Shown here in pieces: positions 1 through 8,985 of a stretch of DNA of 64,000 bases. Position numbers and translations under genes: made by a program. Every line of letters starts with the position of its first letter. Position 1 is the first letter of the stretch. Source of the DNA: Bacteroidota bacterium. Lineage in GTDB: Bacteria; Bacteroidota; Bacteroidia; Chitinophagales; Chitinophagaceae. A model generated the notes under the pieces. The model searched no databases and was not told where the DNA came from. It saw nothing but the letters and a program-made list of their open reading frames with translations. Location of the stretch: contig JAFDXK010000002.1 in NCBI GenBank assembly GCA_018267965.1, forward strand, positions 1-64,000, read 5' to 3'.

Positions 1-1929
1 AGAACTAAATGAAGGACCACTCCACGCCCATGTAACACTACTACTTGTTGTACTGCCATAGAGATTGACCGTATTGTTTTCACAAATGGGAGTATTGCTA
101 GTAGCTGAAAAATTTGCAGGAAGTGGTTTTACTGTAACATCCACACTGTCTTTTGCTTTGCAGCCATTTGCAGCAGTTGCAGTAACATAGTATTTACCAC
201 TCATGGCAGGCAATGAAGCAGGGCGTATTGGATTTTGAACCGAAGCAGTATAACTGCCCGAACCTGCCCAACCCCATGTAACACCTGAACTGCTGTTAGT
301 AGATGAAAGTTTTAAAGTGTCAGCTTCGCAGAGTGGAGAGTTGTAAGATGCAGTGATAGTATTAGGTGGTGTGAGCACAGTTACCACAACGGTATCTTTT
401 ACAACACATCCGTTAAGTATATAGGAAACAACATAGTTGCCACTCGTAGGATTGACAATGGATGGGTTTTGAATATTCGTTGTGGTAGAAGAAGGGTTCA
501 TCCATAAATAGTTAACAGTACCTGAAGTTGAATTTGCAGTAAGTTTTAGTGTGTCATTACTGCATACCGGACTGTTACTAGTCTCCGATCTACCACTAGC
601 ATAAGGTTTTACATCAACGGTTATGGTATCATAAATAACACACCCATTGATTGCAGTTGCAATTGTATAATTACCAGATGAAGATACAGGAGCATTAGTA
701 ATACTTGGGTTCTTTACAGAGGATGAAAAACCATTTGGCCCGCCCCAACTGTAGGAATTACCTGTAATGTTTAGTGTTAATTTTAAAGTATCCCCTTCAC
801 AAATCGGGGCGTTAGAATTGACCATTTTATATCCATTTGCCGGTAATACGGAAACAGTTATTGTATCCCTATTAAGACAGCCATATAAACGAGCTGTTAC
901 GACATACTGCCCTGATACAATTGGTTGGGCATTCGTTATTTGAGGAGTTTGTAAGGATGATGAAAAATTATTTGGCCCTGTCCAACGCCATTGAACGCCC
1001 GAAGTAGTTGTGTTAGCATTTAGATTTAAAGATGTTCCTGCACATACAGGTGTATTACTACTAGCTATAGGTTTGGATATAGGCATAATGCCAATTGAAA
1101 TGTTTTTGCCATTATCTTCAGAAGTATCTTTTTTATTACTAGCTATAACTCTGATTCTATAACCATTGCCAGGTGTAATTGAAGAAGGGATTACATAATT
1201 GAATATGCCACTGATATTACTTGATACAGTACCTAATAATATAGGGCTATTGAAACTACCATTTAAATCAGATAATTGGAAGGTGAAGATGTTGTTTGAT
1301 TTAAATGTATCGGAAATTCCATACCCAATATGCATAGTATCTCCGACGCATAATATTGTATCTTTAAAAGGTTGTTGTATGTATACAAACGTATCTGAAA
1401 ATGAGAAGTGATAACTGCCTCCTGCTCCTGCTGGATTTGAAGCACGAAATGAATCAATTGGATATCCTGGGTTAAAATAAATTTCAGCAGTTCCATTTAT
1501 TAATGTAGACCCTAAATCGCCACCACTGTTTACAATACAAGTATTTTGCACACAATATGCAATAGGAAAGGGTAATATATTCGCAGTTGTTAAAGTGTAA
1601 TGGGCACCATTAATATGAAAAACATAGGTTTCACCAAGATCAACTGAAGCGATATCAATTTTAATACGGCTTACTGGCTTAGAAAAAGCATAACTGTAAT
1701 AGTTTGATGCTATACTACTAGGGCTTATACCGTAATCTAAAGATATTTGGTTATTACAATTACTTCCATAGCTTGTACCGGGACCTGTAGTTACAGTTAC
1801 ATTAATGCCATGTATCGTTTGTGTGCCACTATGATGGGTCACGCTGTAAAAAGGCTGAGCATTTCCTACTGCAGAAAGTAAGATAAGCTGTAATAATGCA
1901 ATTAATCTACTGGCAATGGCAGGTTTCAT
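1..1929 (-). CDS. Secreted Ig-like/PKD-type repeat protein, partial (C-terminus outside window)
   Basis: An open frame runs from an ATG at 1929 to the window edge without a stop (643 codons), so the C-terminus is missing. The N-terminus has a signal peptide (MKPAIASRLIALLQLILLSA, then a GNAQ cleavage region). The first ~290 residues look like a carbohydrate- or ligand-binding head. After that come at least five repeats of about 78 residues, each opening with a motif such as NTPVCAG, NAPICEG, NSPVCSN, NSPLCEA or NTPICEN and continuing with a W-x-W/GP core, SGxYxVTA and NGCxxxDTITV. This is the Ig-like/SprB-type architecture of Bacteroidota cell-surface proteins, usually exported by the type IX system and ending in a sorting domain. 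That domain would lie beyond the window, so export by T9SS is inferred. Confidence 0.8.
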   Translation of the reverse strand, partial: MKPAIASRLIALLQLILLSAVGNAQPFYSVTHHSGTQTIHGINVTVTTGPGTSYGSNCNNQISLDYGISPSSIASNYYSYAFSKPVSRIKIDIASVDLGETYVFHINGAHYTLTTANILPFPIAYCVQNTCIVNSGGDLGSTLINGTAEIYFNPGYPIDSFRASNPAGAGGSYHFSFSDTFVYIQQPFKDTILCVGDTMHIGYGISDTFKSNNIFTFQLSDLNGSFNSPILLGTVSSNISGIFNYVIPSSITPGNGYRIRVIASNKKDTSEDNGKNISIGIMPISKPIASSNTPVCAGTSLNLNANTTTSGVQWRWTGPNNFSSSLQTPQITNAQPIVSGQYVVTARLYGCLNRDTITVSVLPANGYKMVNSNAPICEGDTLKLTLNITGNSYSWGGPNGFSSSVKNPSITNAPVSSSGNYTIATAINGCVIYDTITVDVKPYASGRSETSNSPVCSNDTLKLTANSTSGTVNYLWMNPSSTTTNIQNPSIVNPTSGNYVVSYILNGCVVKDTVVVTVLTPPNTITASYNSPLCEADTLKLSSTNSSSGVTWGWAGSGSYTASVQNPIRPASLPAMSGKYYVTATAANGCKAKDSVDVTVKPLPANFSATSNTPICENNTVNLYGSTTSSSVTWAWSGPSFSS

Positions 1930-2006
1930 ACATACGGGTTGGAGTATGAAATTAAAGCAGCCGCAACCCTTTCCCTAATTTTTAAGATTAAAATGTTATA
2001 AACCAC

Positions 2007-2014
2007 TATATTTG
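2007..2014 (+). promoter_or_regulatory. Candidate Bacteroidota -7 element upstream of the DUF4290-murA pair
   Basis: TATATTTG matches the Bacteroidota consensus TAnnTTTG. It lies in the 223-bp space between two divergent genes and points toward the DUF4290 gene, but 138 bp before its start codon. No clear TTTG -33 element is seen, so the call is weak. Confidence 0.35.
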
Positions 2015-2152
2015 CTTTGCGTACCTCGGTACTATTACACACCCTCCTTTTCTGTGTAAAACGTGCCACAGATTTTCAACAGATCAATACGCATTGCATT
2101 TGGTTAATCATTTAACCTGTAAAAATTTTATTTTTAACTCTTAGTTTATTTA

Positions 2153-2857
2153 ATGGAATACAATACTACGCGCAGCAAAATGCTGATGCCCGAATACGGT
2201 AGAAATGTGCAACGAATGGTGGAATATGTGATGACCATCGAAGACCGTGCCAAGCGTTTAAAAAATGCCGAAGCAGTCATAGAACTGATGGGCACACTCA
2301 ACCCTCACCTGAAACAAATGGAAGACTACAAGCACAAACTTTGGGACCATTTGTATCAAATGACTGATTTCAAACTGGATGTAGACGCACCTTATCCTGC
2401 TCCTACACCAGAACAGGTATTTAAAAAACCTGAGGTCATCCCTTATCCGCAATCCAGTATCAAACACCGACACTTTGGTAAAAACATGGATGCCCTGATT
2501 CAAAAAGCATTACAGGAAACCGACCCTGAGAAAAAACAGGGCTTCACACAAATTATCGGTTACTACATGAAGTTGTCTTATACCAACTGGCATAAAGAAC
2601 CTGTGCATGATGATATGATACGCTCTGAGTTGGCAGAACTTACCAACGGTGCATTGTTGTTCGAACCGGGTGGTTATAAAGTGTACTTCGATACACGCAG
2701 CAGCTTTAAACGAGATAACGGCGGAGGTAACAATAACAATCGCAACCGCAATAATAATAACAACCGAAACCGTGGCGGTGGTGGCTACGGTAATAACAAT
2801 GGCGGTGGTGGTTATGGAAATAAAAACCGTAAATTCAATAAGAACAAGAACAGGTAA
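2153..2857 (+). CDS. DUF4290 domain-containing protein
   Basis: This 234-residue cytoplasmic protein has no signal peptide. Residues 1-180 fit the DUF4290 family (MEYNTTRSKMLMPEYGRNVQ start, a helical region, then the YPAPTPE and IPYPQS proline segments). The tail from about residue 186 is low complexity, almost only Asn, Gly, Arg and Lys. The gene ends three bases before murA, and this two-gene order is common in Bacteroidota, so the two are probably co-transcribed. The family function is not known. The RG/NG-rich tail suggests nucleic-acid or polyanion binding, which is inference. Confidence 0.85.
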   Translation: MEYNTTRSKMLMPEYGRNVQRMVEYVMTIEDRAKRLKNAEAVIELMGTLNPHLKQMEDYKHKLWDHLYQMTDFKLDVDAPYPAPTPEQVFKKPEVIPYPQSSIKHRHFGKNMDALIQKALQETDPEKKQGFTQIIGYYMKLSYTNWHKEPVHDDMIRSELAELTNGALLFEPGGYKVYFDTRSSFKRDNGGGNNNNRNRNNNNNRNRGGGGYGNNNGGGGYGNKNRKFNKNKNR

Positions 2858-2860
2858 ATA

Positions 2861-4165
2861 ATGAATGCTTTTGAAATACGTGGAGGCAACCCTTTAAGTG
2901 GCATCATTACACCGCAGGGTGCAAAGAATGAAGCATTGCAGGTATTGTGTGCTGCGTTGCTTACAGACGAACCTGTTACATTTACCAACGTGCCCGATAT
3001 TCTTGATGTGAACACACTGATAGATGTATTGGCTGATATGAATGTGAAAGTGTCTCGCCCTGCTGCTAACACCGTTGTGTTGCAGGCTACTGATATCAAC
3101 ACTGAATATTTCAGCGATAGAAGCTTTCAAAAAAAATCGGGCAAACTGCGTGGTGCTGTAATGCTTGCCGGCCCTATGCTGGCACGTTTTCGCAAAGCAC
3201 ATATACCACAACCGGGCGGAGATAAAATAGGACGCCGCAGGTTAGATACACACATACGTGGTTTTGAAAGCCTGGGTGTAAAGTTCGATTACGACACCGA
3301 GCTATCTATGTTTACATTAGATGGTTCAGCACTGAAAGGTGCACGCATACTGATGGAAGAACCATCTGTTACAGGTACAGCCAATATCATCATGGCTGCT
3401 GTATTGGCAGAAGGAACAACAACTATTTACAACGCTGCCTGCGAACCTTATGTGCAACAACTCTGCAATATGCTCAACAGCATGGGTGCAGATATTAAAG
3501 GCATCAGCAGTAATTTACTTACCATCAACGGTGTACAAAAATTGCATGGCTGCAATCATCGTATGCTGGCAGACATGATTGAAGTAGGTTCTTTCATCGG
3601 GCTGGCTGCAATGACGCAAAGCGAACTCACTATTCGCAATGCAGATGTACAGCACTTAGGAATCATCCCTGATATCTTTCAGCGCCTGGGTATTGAGCTG
3701 CACATAAAAGGCGACGATATTCATATTCCTGCACAAGACCATTACCGTATTCAAAAATTCATCGATGGTTCTATACTTACCGTGTACGACCATCCGTGGC
3801 CAGGCTTCACACCCGATTTGCTGAGTATCATTTTGGTTACGGCTACACAGGCAAAGGGCACAGTACTCGTCCATCAAAAAATGTTCGAGAGCCGTTTGTT
3901 CTTCGTAGATAAGCTGATAGAGATGGGTGCACAGATTGTGTTGTGCGACCCTCACCGCGCAGTAGTTATTGGTCTCGACCGCACCATGCCATTACGAGGC
4001 ATTACCATGTCATCTCCGGATATTCGTGCGGGTGTGGCATTGCTGATAGCGGCACTCTCTGCCAAAGGCAAAAGCACTATTCAAAATATAGAACAGATAG
4101 ACCGCGGATATGAACGCATTGATGAGCGGTTGAACGCTTTGGGTGCCGACATCCGAAGGGTATAA
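2861..4165 (+). CDS. murA: UDP-N-acetylglucosamine 1-carboxyvinyltransferase MurA
   Basis: MurA transfers enolpyruvate from PEP to UDP-GlcNAc, the first committed step of peptidoglycan synthesis in the cytoplasm. The 434-residue length is normal. Lys22 in AKNEAL is the conserved substrate-binding lysine. The active-site loop reads PQPGGDKIGRRRLDTH, so the position of the catalytic Cys115 of E. coli is Asp121 here (codon at 3221-3223). Asp at this position is known in mycobacterial and chlamydial MurA, stays active and prevents covalent attack by fosfomycin. The gene follows DUF4290 directly and ends at a hairpin. Identity is near certain; the resistance consequence is inferred from family knowledge. 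Confidence 0.96.
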   Translation: MNAFEIRGGNPLSGIITPQGAKNEALQVLCAALLTDEPVTFTNVPDILDVNTLIDVLADMNVKVSRPAANTVVLQATDINTEYFSDRSFQKKSGKLRGAVMLAGPMLARFRKAHIPQPGGDKIGRRRLDTHIRGFESLGVKFDYDTELSMFTLDGSALKGARILMEEPSVTGTANIIMAAVLAEGTTTIYNAACEPYVQQLCNMLNSMGADIKGISSNLLTINGVQKLHGCNHRMLADMIEVGSFIGLAAMTQSELTIRNADVQHLGIIPDIFQRLGIELHIKGDDIHIPAQDHYRIQKFIDGSILTVYDHPWPGFTPDLLSIILVTATQAKGTVLVHQKMFESRLFFVDKLIEMGAQIVLCDPHRAVVIGLDRTMPLRGITMSSPDIRAGVALLIAALSAKGKSTIQNIEQIDRGYERIDERLNALGADIRRV

Positions 4166-4171
4166 AAACAC

Positions 4172-4197
4172 TGAAGGGAAGCTGACGCTTCCCTTCA
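4172..4197 (+). terminator. Hairpin after murA
   Basis: Perfect 11-bp inverted repeat (TGAAGGGAAGC / GCTTCCCTTCA) with a four-base loop, seven bases after the murA stop codon. The following T tract is weak (TGCTTTACT). Confidence 0.6.
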
Positions 4198-4322
4198 TGC
4201 TTTACTAACCAATAAACACTAACCCTACATTTATTACTTATACTCCCCTCTTAATAAATCTGTTTCCTTTCTTTCATTACTTCCTGTCAAAATCAACTTC
4301 AATACAAATGTACGACGGCGAC

Positions 4323-4338
4323 TGTTGTAGCTACAACA
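4323..4338. other. 16-bp perfect palindrome in intergenic DNA
   Basis: TGTTGTAGCTACAACA is its own reverse complement and stands between the murA hairpin and the terminator of the opposite gene. With no loop it is a poor RNA hairpin, so a protein-binding site is possible. No function is assigned. Confidence 0.4.
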
Positions 4339-4389
4339 ACAAATATTTATGCAGCCTTAGTTGAAATTAATAATCCTTGTAAAAACACG

Positions 4390-4413
4390 ATGGGCGGCTA
4401 TATAGCCGCCCAT
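4390..4413 (-). terminator. Terminator of the 4438-5427 outer-membrane protein gene
   Basis: A 24-bp perfect palindrome (ATGGGCGGCTAT / ATAGCCGCCCAT) lies 24 bp past the stop codon on the minus strand. A short T-rich stretch follows in that direction. Confidence 0.7.
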
Positions 4414-4437
4414 GTATATAATATAAGGTAACCGGTT

Positions 4438-5427
4438 CTAGAACAATAAGTTCCTCTGGTTGAAATAATACGTAAATCTTGGAGTGATCATGAATTGGCG
4501 TTCCAAACCATCAGGACGAACATCGCGTTTGATAACAGGCATTGCAAATGTTACATCCAGTTTGCAAGAGCCATGGCGAGCAAAACGGTAGAACACATTG
4601 CCCACCAGGTTAAGTGTAGCACCTTCAGAGCCTTGTATTTTATTCCACAAGCCCATACGGTCCTGATACAAGTCATCTTTCACGTGGTAGAAACCTAAAG
4701 CACCCATTGTAATACCCGCACGGTTAGTTACATAATGCCCTTCTGCACGCACCATGATATCGCCAAAGCGGTACAGCTTGCGAGAGATGGTATAATCGCT
4801 ATTGCTGTATATCGGGTCGTTCACATAAGAAGAACGGTAGTAATCGTTTTCGTTATAACGGAAGATTGCCTGCTGATAACCTGCAGCCAATGAGATGTAT
4901 TCTTTCCATGTTACATTAACACCTGCCATCGCATCTGTGCTGCCTAAGCCACTCTGATAAGACATGGGCAACGGACGTGTAGAACCATCAGAAAAATTAG
5001 CAGTAGTCATACCGATTTGGATACCTGCAGTAGCCTGTACTGTCCAGTCCATAGGGTCTGCTTTCAGTACATGAGTATATGCGAAGTTGATATCACCCAA
5101 GCCCCATTTATGAGCCAATTGTCCTGTTGCTACAGTTATTGGTACACGCACATCGAAGTAACCTAAATCCTCAAGCGGTACACGGATATCCAGTGCAGAG
5201 TTGTCATATTTCACGTCCTTTTCACCACGTGCAAATGTGTGGCTCAAAGAAAATTGCGGTCTCTGATGTTCAAAATTCTCATCCGAAACAACTATTGCAG
5301 CACCGGTACGCATAGCACCTATCATCGACAGGCCCGGGTCGCTATCGCCCTGTGCACGAACAACCGATACGGAAGCCAAGCTTACCACAGCCGAAAGACA
5401 AAACGCCGTCAGGTATCTCATATTCAT
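4438..5427 (-). CDS. Putative outer-membrane beta-barrel protein
   Basis: A signal peptide (MNMRYLTAFCLSAVVSLASV, cleavage near VRAQG) is followed by about 300 residues of alternating aromatic/polar strands (for example FDVRVPITVATG, RFGDIMVRAEGHYV) ending in RFTYYFNQRNLLF, as in barrels of 12 to 16 strands. An ATG exists at 5445, but it lies inside the TATATTTG promoter element at 5443-5450, so the start at 5427 (329 residues) is preferred; 5421 is also possible. I cannot name a family or a substrate. The gene is monocistronic, with its own promoter and terminator. Confidence 0.7.
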   Translation of the reverse strand: MNMRYLTAFCLSAVVSLASVSVVRAQGDSDPGLSMIGAMRTGAAIVVSDENFEHQRPQFSLSHTFARGEKDVKYDNSALDIRVPLEDLGYFDVRVPITVATGQLAHKWGLGDINFAYTHVLKADPMDWTVQATAGIQIGMTTANFSDGSTRPLPMSYQSGLGSTDAMAGVNVTWKEYISLAAGYQQAIFRYNENDYYRSSYVNDPIYSNSDYTISRKLYRFGDIMVRAEGHYVTNRAGITMGALGFYHVKDDLYQDRMGLWNKIQGSEGATLNLVGNVFYRFARHGSCKLDVTFAMPVIKRDVRPDGLERQFMITPRFTYYFNQRNLLF

Positions 5428-5442
5428 TATTATAGATTGTCT

Positions 5443-5450
5443 CAAATATA
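5443..5450 (-). promoter_or_regulatory. -7 promoter element of the outer-membrane protein gene
   Basis: TATATTTG on the minus strand, 15 bases before the chosen ATG at 5427. It overlaps the alternative upstream ATG at 5445 and argues against that start. Confidence 0.55.
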
Positions 5451-5537
5451 GTTTTATAAATGTAAAAATTCATGCCTTTTGCACAATTTTTTACCCTAAA
5501 ACCTATACATAATGATTTTGCAATATAGGAAGTGTAA

Positions 5538-6410
5538 CTACTTCGTCCCCTTCTTATCCAGATACTCCTTATGAAGCACTTCTATTTTTTCCAGATACCC
5601 CTTCCTGTCTCTGAAAGCCTCGGGGTTATACTTATCTCCCGGTTGGTGTTTTTTGTGCAGGTCGAACTGGCTGGCGTGTGCAGCCACCCACAGGTCGAAC
5701 TGCAGCTTAGGCATCACCGCATAAGTATATTCAAAATCCTTAGCTACGTTAGGGTAACTTTCCATGCCGTTAGGTTCTACCTCCGGCAGCATTTTAGGCA
5801 TGTTGGCAATAAGCACTTTGTATTTCTTCGCACCATCTTTCACCGTCAGCATATAGCTGCAAGAACCCTTGGTATGACCGGGATGTTTTAAAGCCGTCAG
5901 CACCACACCTCCCAATTCTATTTTATCATTGTTATGCAGTATACGGTCTATATGCACAGGTGCAAATGTCACACCCAGTATAGAGCCCATCGTACAATCA
6001 CTCTTGCCGCCATCTTGCGCCACCCCTTCATCACCTTCCATTATCATCACTTTGGCACCCGATAGTTTTTGAACTGCAGCCATACCACCCGCATGGTCAA
6101 AATGCATTTGATTGCTCAGCATGATGCGGATATCAGTTGCTTTGAAACCTAATTGCTCCATGTGCTTTTGTATCATATCGGCCGACGCAGCCAAACCTGT
6201 GTTGATGAGTATATGCCCTTGCGGAGTAGTGATGAGATACATACCCAAATCGTAACTGCCTATGTAGTAGAGATTGCCCGCAATGCGAAAGGGCTCATAA
6301 TCCTGGCTCCATTCTGCACTGCCAAAGGTGGGCTCTTTTACCTGTGGCTGAGCGTTTGCAAATAAAGAAGTGGCTATAAACAGGAGTGCTAATACATTTT
6401 TACGCAGCAT
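5538..6410 (-). CDS. Subclass B3 metallo-beta-lactamase, GOB-like Q116 variant
   Basis: A 290-residue secreted protein with a signal peptide (MLRKNVLALLFIATSLFANA/Q). It has the metallo-beta-lactamase fold with metal ligands in subclass B3 spacing: QMHFDH (Gln101, His103, Asp105, His106), His179 in HPGHTKGS and His245 in AAHASQF. The first residue of the usual HxHxDH is Gln, as in the GOB enzymes of Elizabethkingia, which remain active carbapenemases. B3 enzymes hydrolyse penicillins, cephalosporins and carbapenems in the periplasm using zinc. The gene stands alone, with no regulator beside it. A lactonase or other MBL-fold hydrolase is the alternative, but ligand pattern, length and signal peptide fit B3 best. 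Confidence 0.85.
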   Translation of the reverse strand: MLRKNVLALLFIATSLFANAQPQVKEPTFGSAEWSQDYEPFRIAGNLYYIGSYDLGMYLITTPQGHILINTGLAASADMIQKHMEQLGFKATDIRIMLSNQMHFDHAGGMAAVQKLSGAKVMIMEGDEGVAQDGGKSDCTMGSILGVTFAPVHIDRILHNNDKIELGGVVLTALKHPGHTKGSCSYMLTVKDGAKKYKVLIANMPKMLPEVEPNGMESYPNVAKDFEYTYAVMPKLQFDLWVAAHASQFDLHKKHQPGDKYNPEAFRDRKGYLEKIEVLHKEYLDKKGTK

Positions 6411-6483
6411 TGGAGATGAGTGTTTATGCTAAGATAAACTATAAAATTAGTTTAAGAAAATTTGATGTGTAAAAACACTACCG

Positions 6484-6909
6484 TCATTGAGAGGAGGTAT
6501 GCATGAGGATTTTACTGAGGCAAGTCTGCAAATCCTTTTTTATTTCATGTTCCCAGAAACGTAAAATAGTATAACCCCTTTCCGTCAGTTTCTTAGTATT
6601 GATTTTATCACGTGCCATATTCCCTTCAATCTTCTTAATCCAATATTCTCGATTAGCTTTTATTTTAGGCTTCTTGTCTTTCCATTTATATCCATGCCAA
6701 AATTCCCCGTCAATGAAAATTATTAGCTTGTATTTATTAATTACAATGTCCGGTTTGCCTGGTAATTTGGAAACATTAATTCTATATCTATAGCCTAAAT
6801 TCCAAATAGCTTTACGTAATAAAATTTCAGGAGTAGTGTTAATACTCCTTATTTTCTTCATTAACTCTGAACGCTCGCGTGTTGTATCAAAGCCATATTT
6901 GGTTTTCAT
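6484..6909 (-). CDS. vsr: Very-short-patch repair endonuclease Vsr
   Basis: Vsr nicks DNA at T:G mismatches made when 5-methylcytosine deaminates inside a methylated site, and so accompanies cytosine-5 methyltransferases. Visible family motifs are DTTRERSELMKKIRS near the N-terminus, LPGKPDIV with the catalytic Asp54, FIDGEFWHG (65-73) and REYWIKKIEGNMARD. The start at 6909 (MKTKYGF, 141 residues) lies just after the stop of the upstream restriction gene. A longer frame from 6972 would overlap that gene and adds a sequence without Vsr similarity. It is the last gene of an AT-rich three-gene operon (MTase, REase, Vsr). Confidence 0.9.
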   Translation of the reverse strand: MKTKYGFDTTRERSELMKKIRSINTTPEILLRKAIWNLGYRYRINVSKLPGKPDIVINKYKLIIFIDGEFWHGYKWKDKKPKIKANREYWIKKIEGNMARDKINTKKLTERGYTILRFWEHEIKKDLQTCLSKILMHTSSQ

Positions 6910-6913
6910 CAAC

Positions 6914-7870
6914 TTAATAAGGGATATGATTAGAATACATGCTATTTGGAACACCTTCAAGATTAACATCAAACTTTAAAGATGCTTCTACTTTTGTTGT
7001 AGCGTTGTGTATTCTAAAAGATAATTGCCACCCTTTATCGCATATCATAGATAATGTATCGGTTTTACCTTGCATCATTTGAAACTGGACAATTTGAGTT
7101 GGCAACATTAATTTAGGGATATTAGAAATCCCACGTAATCCATTTATGCTCCGTCCTAACGTTCCGTGAAGATTAAATGCAAATATTTCAACTACTCTTG
7201 CTCTTTTTATTACTTTATAAAAATCGTGTTTGCCTATTAAATAAGAAGCAAGAGCTTGTGGAATATTCGAATTATTTTTATTAATGTAAGATAATTCGTC
7301 CCTAAAAGCATTGAGGATAGGCTGATAATATGTAGTGTGTTTATTTGTTAAACTTCTCCACGTTACTCCTTCTTGTCTTAATTTAACTAGTTCAGCAAAG
7401 ACTGGTTTAATAACATTAAAATAATTATTCGAACATTGTACACCAACCCACGATTTTCCAAAGTCATTTACATTAGATAAACGTGAATGTTTTAAGGCTT
7501 CGTGATTATTTTTGGCAGATATTCCAATTTCCCAATTCTGGCTCGATCTAATAAACAATACATCTCTAACGTCCCCTTCCTTACCTGCTGAATCAGGTTG
7601 TAGTTGTATAGTAAGTATATCCCTACTAGAAGATATATTTGATAACCTTGGTTCTAATGTAATAATATGCTCTAATGCTGCTTTAGCGGCTTGTGTATAT
7701 CTTAATTGCTGCTTGTCAGTATGAATGTTATAACAATCTAAGCATGTAGCATAATTTGTGTCTTGTATTAAATTAACCTCACATTTAGAAGACAGGATAA
7801 TATTCGCTCCGTTTATTAACGCGTATTCAAAAGCCTTTCCAGACTGTGTTTGTGTTGGTTTAGTTGGCAT
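6914..7870 (-). CDS. HaeIII-family type II restriction endonuclease (predicted GGCC)
   Basis: The 318-residue protein carries the signature region of the R.HaeIII family: a GDVRDVLFI strand (99-107) followed by WEIGISAKNNHEALKHSRLS (113-132), which supplies the acidic and lysine residues of a PD-(D/E)XK-like site, then DFGKSWVGVQCS and a YYQPILNAFRDEL helix. HaeIII enzymes cut GGCC. The start codon follows the methyltransferase stop directly (TAA ATG), so translation is probably coupled. The family call comes from motif memory; the GGCC specificity is inferred and is supported by the HaeIII-like target region of the partner methyltransferase. Confidence 0.85.
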   Translation of the reverse strand: MPTKPTQTQSGKAFEYALINGANIILSSKCEVNLIQDTNYATCLDCYNIHTDKQQLRYTQAAKAALEHIITLEPRLSNISSSRDILTIQLQPDSAGKEGDVRDVLFIRSSQNWEIGISAKNNHEALKHSRLSNVNDFGKSWVGVQCSNNYFNVIKPVFAELVKLRQEGVTWRSLTNKHTTYYQPILNAFRDELSYINKNNSNIPQALASYLIGKHDFYKVIKRARVVEIFAFNLHGTLGRSINGLRGISNIPKLMLPTQIVQFQMMQGKTDTLSMICDKGWQLSFRIHNATTKVEASLKFDVNLEGVPNSMYSNHIPY

Positions 7871-8953
7871 TTATATAGAAGCGTTTACGATTTCAAGCAT
7901 ACGTTCTTTTACAACACTGCCAGTTAGATAAGTGGTAGCATGCGTTTTGCGTTTTTTTATTTGTAGGCTTTCTAAATCAGTTTTTATCGTATCTGCAATT
8001 ACTTTGGCTAGTGTCACTGGTACTGCATTGCCAATCATTTTATATCCTGTCGCTACATTCTTATAATAAAAAATAAATTCATCAGGGAATGTCTGGATAC
8101 GCGCACATTCTCTTACGGTAAGTCTTCGATATAATTTCTCCTTACCCTTTACAAACTTTCTTACGTCTTCTTTTACTAACTCCATTTTAGGTGCTTGAGG
8201 ATGTAATGGAGCATGGCGTGCGCCAGCCTGTATAGTAAATGAAACCTCATCCCAATTTCTTACCCTGTTTCGTGACATAAATATCGAAGAAAAACCACCG
8301 ACCATATATTCATGATTAGGTGTTTCAAAACTCAAATCATTTGCATAATTACCAAGCATTGCAGGAATAGCAGAATCTTTTAAGTCTCCAATTGCAGTTT
8401 CCAAGGTTACTTTATCATCTGTGGTTGTCGGTTCTGGAAACTTAAATGACATCTTTAAATCATTTCTATACCCAATAAAAAAAACGCGTTTTCTATCTTG
8501 CGGGACACCATAATCAGAGGCATTTAACAAACTAAAAGACAATGTATATCCACATTCTTGAAACATTTTTTTTATGTTTTCAAGTGCTTTACTATGTCTC
8601 GGTAAAAGCATTCCTGAGACATTTTCTGCAAGAAAAAATTTAGGTTTTTTATCAGCTAGAATCCTAATGAATTCAAAAAATAATTGACCTCTTTTATCTC
8701 CAATTCCTCTTAATGCTCCTGCTTCACTCCAACTTTGACATGGCGGACCTCCTATAATTCCATCGCAATCAGGCACTTCGTTAGATGGAATATCTACAAT
8801 ACTTCTTTTATCTAAAATTGTTTTTTTATGGTTTTTTTCAAAGGTTTCCCAAATGTCTTTATCAAATTCATTTGCCCAAATAACATCAAAACCAGCCTGC
8901 TCGAATCCCAAATCTAACCCACCCGCTCCAGAGAAGAATGATACTACTTTCAT
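7871..8953 (-). CDS. DNA (cytosine-5) methyltransferase, M.HaeIII-like
   Basis: This enzyme methylates cytosine in the site cut by its partner nuclease. Motif I is [11 protein letters not shown] (7-17), motif IV is [12 protein letters not shown] with catalytic Cys72, ENV follows at 110-112, motif VIII is [12 protein letters not shown] and motif X ends in GNAVP. The target-recognition region contains [19 protein letters not shown], a pattern I associate with GGCC-type enzymes. The start at 8953 (MKVVSFFSG, 360 residues) is chosen because the longer frame from 9034 would begin upstream of the likely promoter. It is the first gene of the operon, so host DNA can be protected before the nuclease is made. 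Confidence 0.95.
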   Translation of the reverse strand: MKVVSFFSGAGGLDLGFEQAGFDVIWANEFDKDIWETFEKNHKKTILDKRSIVDIPSNEVPDCDGIIGGPPCQSWSEAGALRGIGDKRGQLFFEFIRILADKKPKFFLAENVSGMLLPRHSKALENIKKMFQECGYTLSFSLLNASDYGVPQDRKRVFFIGYRNDLKMSFKFPEPTTTDDKVTLETAIGDLKDSAIPAMLGNYANDLSFETPNHEYMVGGFSSIFMSRNRVRNWDEVSFTIQAGARHAPLHPQAPKMELVKEDVRKFVKGKEKLYRRLTVRECARIQTFPDEFIFYYKNVATGYKMIGNAVPVTLAKVIADTIKTDLESLQIKKRKTHATTYLTGSVVKERMLEIVNASI

Positions 8954-8977
8954 TATTATGATGTTTATTTTAAGATA

Positions 8978-8985
8978 CAAATTTA
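8978..8985 (-). promoter_or_regulatory. -7 promoter element of the R-M operon
   Basis: TAAATTTG on the minus strand, 24 bases before the methyltransferase ATG. It is flanked by a GATAC (8974-8978) / GTATC (8996-9000) inverted pair, a possible regulator site. Confidence 0.5.
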
